A stretch of DNA of 64,000 bases. Origin: Acidobacteriota bacterium (GTDB lineage: Bacteria; Acidobacteriota; Vicinamibacteria; Vicinamibacterales; Vicinamibacteraceae). Of the stretch, positions 31,510-39,386 are shown one piece after another (positions within the stretch are counted from its first letter, which is position 1; each line of letters starts with the position of its first letter). The position numbers were made by a program, and so were the translations under genes. Where the stretch lies: positions 186,001-250,000 of the forward strand of contig JADLFL010000012.1 in the NCBI GenBank assembly GCA_020845575.1. The letters are read 5' to 3'. Below the pieces are notes generated by a model. The model searched no databases. It worked only from the letters and a program-made list of their open reading frames with translations, and was not told where the DNA came from.

Positions 31510-33924
31510 ATGCCCCGTCGTACCATCGGTGTCGCCCTCGGGCTCTGCCTCGCTGCGGCGGTGCCCAGCCAGGCTCAGCCACGCACCTCCGCACCGCCTG
31601 CGCACGCCGTCCCCGGGCTCGAACGACCGGTCACGGTCTCGATCGATGGGAGCGGCATCCCGCACATCCGTGCCGAGCGCCTGTACGACGTCTTCGTGGC
31701 CCAGGGCTACATGGCCGCCCGCGATCGCCTCTGGCAGATCGACATGTGGCGCAAGCGCGGGCTCGGGCAGATGGCGAAGGACTTCGGACCCGAGTACGTC
31801 GAGAGCGATCGCATGGCGCGCGCCGTGCTGTTCCGCGGCAACCTGTATCGCGAGTGGTTGGCGTACGCCTCGGATGCCAAGCGCATCGCCGAGGCGTTCG
31901 TCACCGGTGTCAATGCCTACGTGGCGCTCACCGAGCGTCAGCCGGAGCTGCTTCCGGAGGAGTTCCGGCTGCTCGGCTACACCCCCGCTCGCTGGGACGC
32001 CTCGGACATCGTCCGTATCCGTCACCACGGACTTACGCTCAACCTGACGGGCGAGATCGACAGGGCGGAGGTGTACTGCAAGGACGGGCAGGATGCCGCG
32101 AAGGCAGACTGGCTGCGGCGCGCACTCGTGCCGGAGATCGCGCCGACGCTCGCTGACGGTGTCGATCCGTGTGCGCTGCCGTTCGCGCGTTTGCGTGAGG
32201 TCTACGCGCTCGCGACGGCGCGACCTGTCTTTCGCGCGCCGACGGCGGCAGCCGGTGGTGTTGCCGGGCCATCGCTCGCGCTGCTGCCGGTGGCGGCCGA
32301 CGATGCGGCGGCGCAGGGATCGAACAACTGGGCGGTGGCTCCGGCCAGGACGGCGACCCGGCGGCCGATTCTCGCCAGCGACCCGCATCGCGCGCATTCG
32401 GTGCCGAGTCTCCGCTACATCAGCCACCTCGTCGCACCGGGCCTCGACGCGATCGGCGCGGGCGAGCCGTTCCTGCCTGGCATCTCGATCGGTCACAACG
32501 ACGCGATCGCATTCGGCCTCACGCGCTTCTACATGGATCAGGAGGATCTCTACGTCTACGAGACCAACCCCGATCGCCCCGACGAGTACAGGTACCAGGG
32601 CCGCTGGGAGCCGATGACCATCGTGACGGAGCGCATCGAAGTGCGGGGCGAGGCGCCGCGCGACGTGACGCTGGCGTTCACGCGGCACGGCCCGATCCTC
32701 GTGCGTGATGCGGCATCGCGTCGTGCGTTCGCGCTGCGTGCGGCGTGGCTTGACGAGGGGATGGCCCCGTACTTCGGATCGATCGAGTACATGCGCGCGC
32801 GCAACTGGGATCAGTTCACTGCCGCGATGAACCGATGGGGCGCGCCGGGCGAGAACCAGGTGTACGCGGACACGCAGGGAAACATCGGCTGGGTGCCAGG
32901 CGGCCTGACGGTGATCAGGCCGAACTGGGACGGTCTCACGCCCGTGCCCGGCGACGGTCGCTACGAGTGGGCCGGCTATCGCGACATGGACGAACTGCCG
33001 CGTGCGTTCAATCCGACGGCGGGCTACGTCATGACGGCGAACGAGGCCAACATTCCGCCGGATCATCCGGCGGCGGCCAAGGGCGTCGGCTACGAATGGA
33101 GCGACGCGTTCAGGGCCACGCGTCTGCACGAACTCCTCGGCGCGTCCGATCCGCATCGTCTCGACGACTCGCGTGCGTATCAACTCGACACGCTGTCGAT
33201 CCCCGCGCGGCGCGTGACGGCCATGCTCGCGGGTCTCACCGACGATCGTCCTGGCGTGGCGCGCGCGCTCGACCTGCTGCGTGGATGGGATCACCACATG
33301 CGGCCGGACAGCACCGCGGCCGCGATCTTCGAGGTGTGGTACTCCGCGCACCTGCGGAAAGCCGTGGTGCAGGCGGTGCTGCCGGCAGGAGCGGCAGCGC
33401 GCGTGGGGAATGGCGATTCGACGCGCGTGCTGCAGGTGCTCGACGGGCACGAAGGATGGTTGACGCCGGAGCGTCGTGCGCGTGTGCTGGTCGACTCGTT
33501 GGCCGCCGCGCTGCACGACCTCTCGCGCACGCTGGGTTCCGACGAGTCGACGTGGCGATGGGGCGCGCTGCACCAGGCGATCTTCGAGCACCCGCTCGGC
33601 GCACGTGTGGATACGGAGGCGCGGCGCCGGCTCACCGTCGACGCGGGACCGATCGGCGGATCCGCCGTGACGCCGATGGCGACGAGCTACCGCGCGAGCG
33701 ACTATCACCTGACGGCGGGCGCGTCCTTCCGCATGGTGGCCGACGTCGGCCGCTGGGATGCGTCGGTCGCGATCAACACGCCGGGCCAGTCAGGCGATCC
33801 CGCGAGCCCGCACTACCGCGATCTCGCACCCCTGTGGGCGCAGGGACAGTACATCCCGCTCCCGTATTCGAAGGCCGCCGTCGACAAGGCCACGCGCACG
33901 CGCCTCACGCTCGTCCCGGAATGA
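31510..33924 (+). CDS. Penicillin-acylase-family (Ntn-hydrolase) secreted amidase
   Basis: An 804-residue S45-type Ntn hydrolase. Signal peptide ~1-23. The alpha chain begins VPGLERPVTVSIDGSGIPHI with the family motif AARDRLWQIDMWRKRGLGQM. The autoproteolytic nucleophile is Ser271 in GSNNWAVAP, followed by PILASDPH and the oxyanion Asn region further on. Cleavage before Ser271 yields alpha and beta subunits. Expected to deacylate N-acyl amino acids, acyl-homoserine lactones or similar amides; substrate not deducible. Length is typical (780-830). Confidence 0.92.
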   Translation: MPRRTIGVALGLCLAAAVPSQAQPRTSAPPAHAVPGLERPVTVSIDGSGIPHIRAERLYDVFVAQGYMAARDRLWQIDMWRKRGLGQMAKDFGPEYVESDRMARAVLFRGNLYREWLAYASDAKRIAEAFVTGVNAYVALTERQPELLPEEFRLLGYTPARWDASDIVRIRHHGLTLNLTGEIDRAEVYCKDGQDAAKADWLRRALVPEIAPTLADGVDPCALPFARLREVYALATARPVFRAPTAAAGGVAGPSLALLPVAADDAAAQGSNNWAVAPARTATRRPILASDPHRAHSVPSLRYISHLVAPGLDAIGAGEPFLPGISIGHNDAIAFGLTRFYMDQEDLYVYETNPDRPDEYRYQGRWEPMTIVTERIEVRGEAPRDVTLAFTRHGPILVRDAASRRAFALRAAWLDEGMAPYFGSIEYMRARNWDQFTAAMNRWGAPGENQVYADTQGNIGWVPGGLTVIRPNWDGLTPVPGDGRYEWAGYRDMDELPRAFNPTAGYVMTANEANIPPDHPAAAKGVGYEWSDAFRATRLHELLGASDPHRLDDSRAYQLDTLSIPARRVTAMLAGLTDDRPGVARALDLLRGWDHHMRPDSTAAAIFEVWYSAHLRKAVVQAVLPAGAAARVGNGDSTRVLQVLDGHEGWLTPERRARVLVDSLAAALHDLSRTLGSDESTWRWGALHQAIFEHPLGARVDTEARRRLTVDAGPIGGSAVTPMATSYRASDYHLTAGASFRMVADVGRWDASVAINTPGQSGDPASPHYRDLAPLWAQGQYIPLPYSKAAVDKATRTRLTLVPE

Positions 33925-33931
33925 ACGCCCT

Positions 33932-33993
33932 TTCCGGTTGCCGGCGTGCCCGTATGCCCCTTCCGGTTGCCCGTTGCCGATTGCCGGTTGCCG
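33932..33993. repeat. TTGCCGG-type simple repeat between convergent genes
   Basis: Seven-to-nine-base units of CCGGTTGCC/TTGCCGA/TTGCCGG recur across 33932-33993, filling almost the whole gap between the penicillin-acylase-like gene and the convergent isomerase gene. No coding potential and no hairpin of note. Confidence 0.55.
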
Positions 33994-33994
33994 T

Positions 33995-34969
33995 TCAACC
34001 CGTCAAGCCCAGCGCTTTCTGCATCTGCTGGCGCACCAGCGTGAGACGCTCGAGTCCGCCGCCCTCGACTTCCGCCGACGCCCAGCCCGCGAAGCCGATG
34101 TCGGCGAGCGCGCGCCGCACCTGGTCCCACGGCACGTCGTCCTGCGCGTGCGTGATGTCCACCATCGTGCCTGCCGCGCGGCTGCGGCCCTTGATGTCGA
34201 GCTTCACACAGCGGTGGCCGAGCGTTCGGATCCACTCGCCTGGCCGCGCGAAGCGCCAGTGGTTCCCGATGTCGTAGTACATGCCGATCCACGGACTGGT
34301 GAAGCTGTCGATGAAGCGGATGAAGCGCTGCGGTCCCTGGTCGGCTCCGCCCTCGATGTCGTACATCATCCGGTTGCCGACGTTCTCGATGAGGATCATC
34401 TGTCCGAGCGACGCGGCGAGCGGCAGCACCTTCTTGATCTCCTGTCGCGCGCGCTCCTCGATCACCTCCGTCGGTCCGTCACTCGCCTGACCGACCACCA
34501 GCAGCACGCCGTTGCCTCCGGCCGCGTGCGACAGGCGCACGCAGTGTTCCAGGTTTGCCCGGCCCTGATTGCGCTCCGCCTCGTCTGCGCTCGTGAGCCG
34601 CAGCTTCCAGTGCGCGTGATTGATCGCGCCATGGACGAAGACGCCGGTTTCCTGCACCGCGGCGCGCGCCTGCTCCACGGTGAAGCTGCCAGCCTCGTCG
34701 AAGTCCACGCCGTCGAATCCTGCGGCGGTCGCCATCTTCAGTCGCTCGGCCAGCGACAGCACGCGCCCGCCGTCCTCTTTGGCAATCATGCTCAGCTTCG
34801 TCGCGATCAGCAGCGGCTTGCCCGCCGGCGGCACGACGATGGCGCCCGCGTCGCGCGGCTGTGTGCCCTGCGCATGCGCAGGCACCGTCGCAACGGTGGC
34901 ACCGCCAGCCAGCGCCGCGGCGTGCGTGAGGAAGTGACGACGAGTGGGCGACGTGTGTTGGTGAGCCAT
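33995..34969 (-). CDS. Tat-exported sugar-phosphate isomerase/epimerase-like TIM-barrel protein
   Basis: A 324-residue protein of the xylose-isomerase-like TIM-barrel superfamily. The N-terminus TRRHFLTHAAALAGGATVATVPAHA is a twin-arginine signal. The barrel includes FDGVDFDEAGS (first acidic metal ligand region), GAINHAHWKL, GNGVLLVV, ILIENVGNRM (Glu ligand), IGMYYDIGNHW, VKLDIKGRS and WASAEVEGGG (C-terminal Glu). Divalent-metal enolisation of a sugar or keto-acid is likely; substrate unknown. Upstream on the minus strand, TATACT (34981-34986) lies 11 nt before the ATG, implying a very short leader. Confidence 0.85.
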   Translation of the reverse strand: MAHQHTSPTRRHFLTHAAALAGGATVATVPAHAQGTQPRDAGAIVVPPAGKPLLIATKLSMIAKEDGGRVLSLAERLKMATAAGFDGVDFDEAGSFTVEQARAAVQETGVFVHGAINHAHWKLRLTSADEAERNQGRANLEHCVRLSHAAGGNGVLLVVGQASDGPTEVIEERARQEIKKVLPLAASLGQMILIENVGNRMMYDIEGGADQGPQRFIRFIDSFTSPWIGMYYDIGNHWRFARPGEWIRTLGHRCVKLDIKGRSRAAGTMVDITHAQDDVPWDQVRRALADIGFAGWASAEVEGGGLERLTLVRQQMQKALGLTG

Positions 34970-34980
34970 GACAGTGGCCG

Positions 34981-34986
34981 AGTATA
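34981..34986 (-). promoter_or_regulatory. -10 box TATACT, short leader
   Basis: Minus-strand TATACT followed by 11 nt and the ATG at 34969. The predicted 5' leader is about 5 nt. Confidence 0.45.
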
Positions 34987-35005
34987 TGCGCCCTCCCGCC
35001 GTTCC

Positions 35006-35611
35006 CTAGAACCGGTGCGGATCGAAGCCCTTCGTGTTCAGGATGCGCACGAGGCCCGTGCCGAGGCCGAACATCAGCAGGCCCTTGCGTTCGCCGGCGG
35101 TGATGAGGCTCGGGTCGATACGGAAACTCGCCAGCGCTCCCACCACGTCGCGCCCGTTGGCCTGAGGCAGATACTCGCGAATCTCCGCCAGGCCCTGCAT
35201 GAAGTTGGGGATATCGTCCGGCCGCAGCGTGCTTTTCGTCTCGCACACGAGCACGAGATCGCTCGCGATGACGATGGAGTCGAACTCCCGCGTGCGCCCC
35301 GGATCGCGTCGATCCGCAACGGTCAGCCGCTCCAGCGTCAGCTCGATGCGCCGCCTGCCGAACATGCGCCGGAACACCCGACTGATGCCCGGCGACATGA
35401 TGTCCTCGACCAGCCGTCCCTGCTTGTTGGCCAATGCCCCGAGTTGTCTGTCCAGTCGCTTCGACGACCGCTCGAGTTGCTCGTTCTCCGTCTGTATGCG
35501 CTCGTGGCGCGCCTCCATCCGCTCGTTGGCCGCGTTCAGCCGTACAAGGCTGGCCGCGACGTCCGCCAGGTGATCCTCGACCGTCGACATCCGCTCGATC
35601 ATCGTGTGCAT
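35006..35611 (-). CDS. Coiled-coil protein with PD-(D/E)XK-like domain (DUF3782-type)
   Basis: A 201-residue protein. Residues ~1-75 are a heptad-rich coiled coil (MIERMSTVEDHLADV, RIQTENEQLERSSKRLDRQL). The C-terminal part has FDSIVIASDLVLVCETKST: an acidic residue followed by E-x-K, the core of PD-(D/E)XK folds, as in DUF3782-like proteins. Catalysis is not assured. GGAGGA 6 nt before the ATG at 35611 decides the start; the longer reading adds 57 residues without coding character. The 215-bp gap upstream (35612-35827) holds nothing else I can identify except a short inverted repeat GGCAGG-A-CCTGCC. Function unknown. Confidence 0.75.
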   Translation of the reverse strand: MHTMIERMSTVEDHLADVAASLVRLNAANERMEARHERIQTENEQLERSSKRLDRQLGALANKQGRLVEDIMSPGISRVFRRMFGRRRIELTLERLTVADRRDPGRTREFDSIVIASDLVLVCETKSTLRPDDIPNFMQGLAEIREYLPQANGRDVVGALASFRIDPSLITAGERKGLLMFGLGTGLVRILNTKGFDPHRF

Positions 35612-35827
35612 CTCGCTTCCTCCGGTGCAATTGACGACCGGAAACAGCGCACGGCGCGTGCCAAGTCGAAATCCGTGGAATTCGGCATTTCTGACGCGGA
35701 TTGTGGCAGGACCTGCCAACCGGAGGTCCCCGATCCATTGCGGAATCTGCGCTGTCAGAGTGGCTCTCGACGACGATACCATCGTCTGGCCGCGGCGTAC
35801 ATGAGCGCGCCGGACGGCGATCCGAGT

Positions 35828-36763
35828 TCAGCGCAGCAGCTTCCAGGAGCGCAGCCAGTCGCCGAGCGCGTAGAGGTGGTCGACGTGGTCGGGCGCCGAG
35901 TTGCCGGCGAAGCCGAACACGCGGAAATCGCCTCGTTGTGCCTCGCTCAATTGCTGCATGCCGAGCGGACCCTGCTTCAGGACGGGACGTCGCGTGAGCG
36001 CCAGCGACGCGAGCAGGGCGTTCGCCGTCTCGGTGGTGCTGGCGTACGTGCCTGGATAGACCTCGGAGTGCGTCACCACGAAGCGCTTGCGCCCGGCTGC
36101 CGCATCAGCGGCGAATCGCGTGAAGACGTCGATGTCGGCGATCTTCACGTCCGGATCCTTCGTGCGCGCGGCGCGTACGTCACCGTCGAGAACGTACGAC
36201 GCGTGCAGGCTGTCGAGCAGCACGATGGCGTCGACACGTGCGTAACCGCCTGATTGCGCGAGTGCGGCCCTGACGGCGCCGTAGCCGGCGCTGAAGGACG
36301 TGAGCACGACGCGTGACCAGGTCACGGGTCGCCCGAGCGCACGTGAGGTTTCGTCGGCGGCATGCTCGAGGAGTTGCGCGAAAGCGGCGGGATCGGCAAA
36401 GGGCGCCGCGTACCTGGCCGATCCGGCGCCGAGATTGATGGTCACGAGTGCCGCATGCGGTGCGCTCCGCGCCACGTGCTGTTCGATGAGCCACGACGCA
36501 CCGTGGAAGTGCACGATGAGCGGCATAGATGCCCGCCGCGCATCGAGGGCCGCGCGAGACACGAACAGTTCGCCCATCGGGAGCGTCGCACGCGTACCCG
36601 CGGGACGCGCTTCGGTCAGACGCGGGTGCGGTCGCGTCGTATCCGACATCGGCGACGCGTTCTGGGCCGTCTGCGCGCGTGCGGGTGCCGACACGACACT
36701 CATGGCGATCGCGAGCGACGCGAACGCCGCACCGCATCGCCAGTGGACTGCCGGACGTGTCAC
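35828..36763 (-). CDS. Secreted alpha/beta-hydrolase-like protein
   Basis: A 311-residue exported protein with a signal peptide (~1-30). Seen: LIVHFHGASWLIEQ (oxyanion HG region), the nucleophile elbow-like TSFSAGYGAVRAA (Ser in S-x-S-A-G), Asp in IVLLDSLHAS, and a C-terminal His in DHVDHLYALGDWL. This Ser-Asp-His order fits an alpha/beta hydrolase, though it is not a named subfamily. The GTG start overlaps the stop of the YdeI-like gene (GTGA, 36760-36763), so the two are translationally coupled; why a secreted hydrolase is coupled to a cytosolic protein is unclear. Confidence 0.75.
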   Translation of the reverse strand: MTRPAVHWRCGAAFASLAIAMSVVSAPARAQTAQNASPMSDTTRPHPRLTEARPAGTRATLPMGELFVSRAALDARRASMPLIVHFHGASWLIEQHVARSAPHAALVTINLGAGSARYAAPFADPAAFAQLLEHAADETSRALGRPVTWSRVVLTSFSAGYGAVRAALAQSGGYARVDAIVLLDSLHASYVLDGDVRAARTKDPDVKIADIDVFTRFAADAAAGRKRFVVTHSEVYPGTYASTTETANALLASLALTRRPVLKQGPLGMQQLSEAQRGDFRVFGFAGNSAPDHVDHLYALGDWLRSWKLLR

Positions 36764-37221
36764 CGCCGCCTGTCGCCGCTGAGGATACCGATCGCCGTCG
36801 CGATGCGGCGCGCCCGTGTCTCGGGCTTCTTCGCATCCTCGATCGCGCGCACGTGCTCCTTGCGGTGCGTATACGACAGCGCGTCGAAGGCGGCCCGTGT
36901 ACCGGGGGCCTTCCGCATCGCCGCAGCGAAGTCCTTCGGCACTTCCACGGTGCGGTCGGCCGTGTCGAGCTCCAGCGTCACCCGCACGCGGTCGCCGCCG
37001 GCCACGCCGGCCTTCTCGCGATGCGCCGCCGCGAGCGCGATGAGGTACCGGCCGCCCATCACCGCGACAGTGCTGCGATAGCTGTAGCCGCGGATCGTGA
37101 CGACCACCTTGGGTCGCTTGCCGCTGGACAGCTGCTCCACCACGTCGGCAGGCACCTCGATGCCCGTCGCACGCATGTCGTCGGCCTTCAGAATCGTCGT
37201 CGTGAATGTCTTGCGAGCCAC
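36760..37221 (-). CDS. DUF1905 / YdeI-OmpD-associated-like protein
   Basis: A 153-residue cytoplasmic protein. The N-terminal ~90 residues (FTTTILKADDMRATGIEVPADVV, GYSYRSTVAVMGGRYLIAL, GDRVRVTLELD) match the DUF1905 beta-barrel. The C-terminal ~60 residues (VEVPKDFAAAMRKAPGTRAAFDALSYTHRKEHVRAIEDAKKPETRARRI) match the YdeI/OmpD-associated helical segment, a family sometimes annotated as bacteriocin-protection. Function is not established. The GTG start at 37221 fits the conserved ARKTFTTTI opening. Confidence 0.82.
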   Translation of the reverse strand: MARKTFTTTILKADDMRATGIEVPADVVEQLSSGKRPKVVVTIRGYSYRSTVAVMGGRYLIALAAAHREKAGVAGGDRVRVTLELDTADRTVEVPKDFAAAMRKAPGTRAAFDALSYTHRKEHVRAIEDAKKPETRARRIATAIGILSGDRRR

Positions 37222-37265
37222 GTCCGCATCATTGGCCCCCGCCCCGCGCCTGTCAACGCCCGCGG

Positions 37266-38333
37266 TTACGACGTCGCGCCAGAGCTGGTGAGGATCGCGT
37301 ACAGGCGCGTGTTGATGTAGTAGTTCGATCGCCTGATCCTCCGCTTCTCGAGGATCCCGTCCGCCACGAGCGCGTCGAGATACTTCGCGGCAGTGAGGCG
37401 CGACACGCCCAGGTCCCGTTCGACGAATCCGATCTTCGTGTACGGGTGCAGGAACAGGTTGTTGATCAGATCCTGACTGTAGAACCTGTGCTTTGCACGG
37501 ATACGGTGTTTGGTGTCGAGCAGGGCGTCCTTGATCGCCTGAATCGTGGCGATGCCTTCTTTCGCCGTGACCTCGACGGCGGTGAGCATGTACAGCACCC
37601 ACTCCTCCCATGCGTCGGCGACGCGGACGGCCTGGAGCAGACGGTAGTACTCGGGCTTCGTCTTCACGATGTGACGACTCAGGTAGAGGACCGGCAGCGA
37701 CAGCAGGCCCTGCTTCACGAGGTAGAGCACGGAGATGATGCGTCCCGTGCGGCCGTTGGCGTCGTAGAAGGGATGGATGCTCTCGAACTGGTGGTGGATG
37801 AGCGCCATCTTGATGAGCGGGTCGGCGTCGTAGGGCACATCCTCGTTGATGAAGCGTTCGAGGTGCGCCATCAAGGCGACGATCTCGTCAGGATCCTGCG
37901 GCGGTGTGTAGACGACGGCTCCCGTGCCGGACATGAGGACCGTGCCCGGCAGCTTGCGGAAGCCCGCGCGATTCTGCTCGAGCTGCGCCTGGATGGTGAG
38001 GATGTGCCGGTTGGTCAGCAGCCCCGAGTCGAGCACCTGGTCGAGACCGGTGACCAGCGCCTCCCGGTAGCGAGCCACCTCCTTGGCCGCGCCGGACACC
38101 GGGCCAGCTGAAGTGTCCTGGAAGAGCTCGTCGTGGGTCGTGACGATGTTCTCGATGGCCGAGCTGTCCTTGGCTTCCTGAAGCGCCAGCGTGTTGACGA
38201 GGATCGACTCGTTCGGGATCGACGATACAACCCCTTTCAATTCAGCAAGTTGCCTGCTCGAAGCATTGAGGCGAGCCATGATGGCTGGCGTGGTGAATCG
38301 TCCTGGAGGCAGCTCATCGAGGCGTGTCAGCAC
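37266..38333 (-). CDS. Fic-domain protein with C-terminal winged helix
   Basis: A 355-residue Fic enzyme that transfers AMP (or another NMP) to protein hydroxyls. The catalytic motif HPFYDANGRTGR begins at His187 and is intact. An inhibitory motif (S/T)xxxE(G/N) is present near the N-terminus (SSAIEN), so it is class II and autoinhibited. The C-terminal winged helix (VERDLGVSRLTAAKYLDAL, then a RRSNYYIN wing) suggests DNA binding and autoregulation. Start GTG 38333 is supported by TAGACT ending 6 nt upstream; ATG 38279 is the alternative. The AT-rich inverted repeat at 38357-38397 is the likely operator. Confidence 0.92.
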   Translation of the reverse strand: MLTRLDELPPGRFTTPAIMARLNASSRQLAELKGVVSSIPNESILVNTLALQEAKDSSAIENIVTTHDELFQDTSAGPVSGAAKEVARYREALVTGLDQVLDSGLLTNRHILTIQAQLEQNRAGFRKLPGTVLMSGTGAVVYTPPQDPDEIVALMAHLERFINEDVPYDADPLIKMALIHHQFESIHPFYDANGRTGRIISVLYLVKQGLLSLPVLYLSRHIVKTKPEYYRLLQAVRVADAWEEWVLYMLTAVEVTAKEGIATIQAIKDALLDTKHRIRAKHRFYSQDLINNLFLHPYTKIGFVERDLGVSRLTAAKYLDALVADGILEKRRIRRSNYYINTRLYAILTSSGATS

Positions 38334-38339
38334 CGGGGC

Positions 38340-38345
38340 AGTCTA
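38340..38345 (-). promoter_or_regulatory. -10 box TAGACT of the Fic gene
   Basis: Minus-strand TAGACT, 6 nt, then GTG (38333-38331). Predicts a leaderless or near-leaderless transcript. Its -35 region (about 38363-38368) falls inside the left arm of the inverted repeat. Confidence 0.5.
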
Positions 38346-38356
38346 GCATTGCAGCA

Positions 38357-38410
38357 CCAGACGTGTATAGAAAAGACGAAAATTTATACATATCTGGCGC
38401 GACATGTATA
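38357..38410. promoter_or_regulatory. AT-rich inverted repeat, putative operator of the Fic gene
   Basis: CCAGACGTGTATA (38357-38369) and TATACATATCTGG (38385-38397) are inverted repeats matching at 11 of 13 positions with a 15-nt spacer. A third half-site ATGTATA lies at 38404-38410. This is the only AT-rich stretch for kilobases. It overlaps the predicted -35 of the Fic promoter, so a dimeric repressor, perhaps the Fic winged helix itself, could bind here (inference). Confidence 0.55.
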
Positions 38411-38464
38411 GAGAATCTGCGCTTCTGATCCATCACATCCCGAACACCGCGCCAGCGTGCGAGG

Positions 38465-39289
38465 ATGGCGGGCATGTCGCGCATGCTGTCGCTTGCCTCG
38501 CTCCTGTCCGGCGCCGCCATCGCCGCGGTGCTCGTCGCTCTGCCGTTGCCTCTCCGTGCGCAGGCGGCTGTCTCCTGGCCTGGCGGGGCGCGCATGGCGC
38601 TCAGCCTCAGCTTCGACGATGGGCGGGGGAGCCAGGTGACCGAAGGACTGCCTGTCTTCGCGCGGCATGGCGCGAAGGCCACGTTCTACGTCGTGCCGTC
38701 TGCCGTCGAGCGCGACGTGGAGGGCTGGAAGCGAGTCGCGGCCGCCGGTCATGAGATCGGCAACCATTCGCTCACGCATTCGTGTACCGGCAACTTCCCG
38801 TTCTCGCGATCGAAGGCGCTCGAGGATCACTCGCTCGAACGGATGGCGCGGGAACTCGCGGAGGCCAACGCGCGTGTCACGACGCTGCTCGGCGTGACGC
38901 CGCGGACCTTCGCGTATCCGTGCGGTCAGAAGTTCGTCGGGCGTGGCCGTGACGCACGCAGCTACGTACCTGTCGTTGCGGAGCAGTTCCTGGCGGGGCG
39001 CGGCTGGCGCGACGAGGCCGCCAACGATCCGGCGTTCGTCGATTTCGCGCAGACGCTCGGCGTCGAGATGGACGGCATGGACTTCGACCAGATCCTGCCG
39101 CTGCTCGACGATGCCAGAACCCGTGGTGCGTGGCTCGTACTCGCGGGACATGAGATCGGCGCCGGCGGCCGGCAAACCACACGCGTGGCGATGCTCGACG
39201 CGCTGCTCGCGTACGTGAAGGACCCTGCCAACGGGATCTGGCTGGCTACCGTCGCCGAGGCGGCGGAACGGATCGCGGCGACCCGCTGA
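38465..39289 (+). CDS. Secreted polysaccharide deacetylase (NodB family)
   Basis: A 274-residue carbohydrate esterase family 4-like enzyme. Signal peptide ~1-33. Motif 1 SFDDG (Asp51, Asp52), motif 2 GNHSLTHSC (HSxxH metal ligands), motif 3-like FAYPCGQ, and a late WLVLAGHEIG near the C-terminus matching the final His motif. It would remove N-acetyl groups from an envelope or extracellular polysaccharide. It diverges from the Fic gene; a REP-like palindrome follows its stop. Confidence 0.88.
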   Translation: MAGMSRMLSLASLLSGAAIAAVLVALPLPLRAQAAVSWPGGARMALSLSFDDGRGSQVTEGLPVFARHGAKATFYVVPSAVERDVEGWKRVAAAGHEIGNHSLTHSCTGNFPFSRSKALEDHSLERMARELAEANARVTTLLGVTPRTFAYPCGQKFVGRGRDARSYVPVVAEQFLAGRGWRDEAANDPAFVDFAQTLGVEMDGMDFDQILPLLDDARTRGAWLVLAGHEIGAGGRQTTRVAMLDALLAYVKDPANGIWLATVAEAAERIAATR

Positions 39290-39293
39290 CGCG

Positions 39294-39325
39294 CGCTGAC
39301 GAACGGGTTGAAACCCGTTCGCTCC
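39294..39325 (+). repeat. REP-like palindrome family A
   Basis: GAACGGGTT-GA-AACCCGTTC (39301-39320) with the same flanks (CGCTGAC and GCTCC) as the copy embedded in lhr. It lies between the deacetylase stop and the tldD-like promoter. Confidence 0.75.
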
Positions 39326-39373
39326 TTATGGGTGGATGGAGGGTCGGGCGTGGGTGGCGCCGCGCCGGGCGCA

Positions 39374-39379
39374 TATAAT
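39374..39379 (+). promoter_or_regulatory. Consensus -10 box TATAAT, 7 nt before ATG
   Basis: TATAAT, seven bases, then the ATG of the tldD-like gene at 39387. The transcription start would coincide with the initiation codon, giving a leaderless mRNA. There is no Shine-Dalgarno and no good -35 match. Confidence 0.6.
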
Positions 39380-39386
39380 CCGCGCG

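Noticed and set aside
31495-36253. Long frames 31495-33708 (minus) and 33758-36253 (plus)
   Set aside because: They overlap the penicillin-acylase-like gene and several minus-strand genes with intact catalytic motifs, and cross intergenic repeats without any domain.
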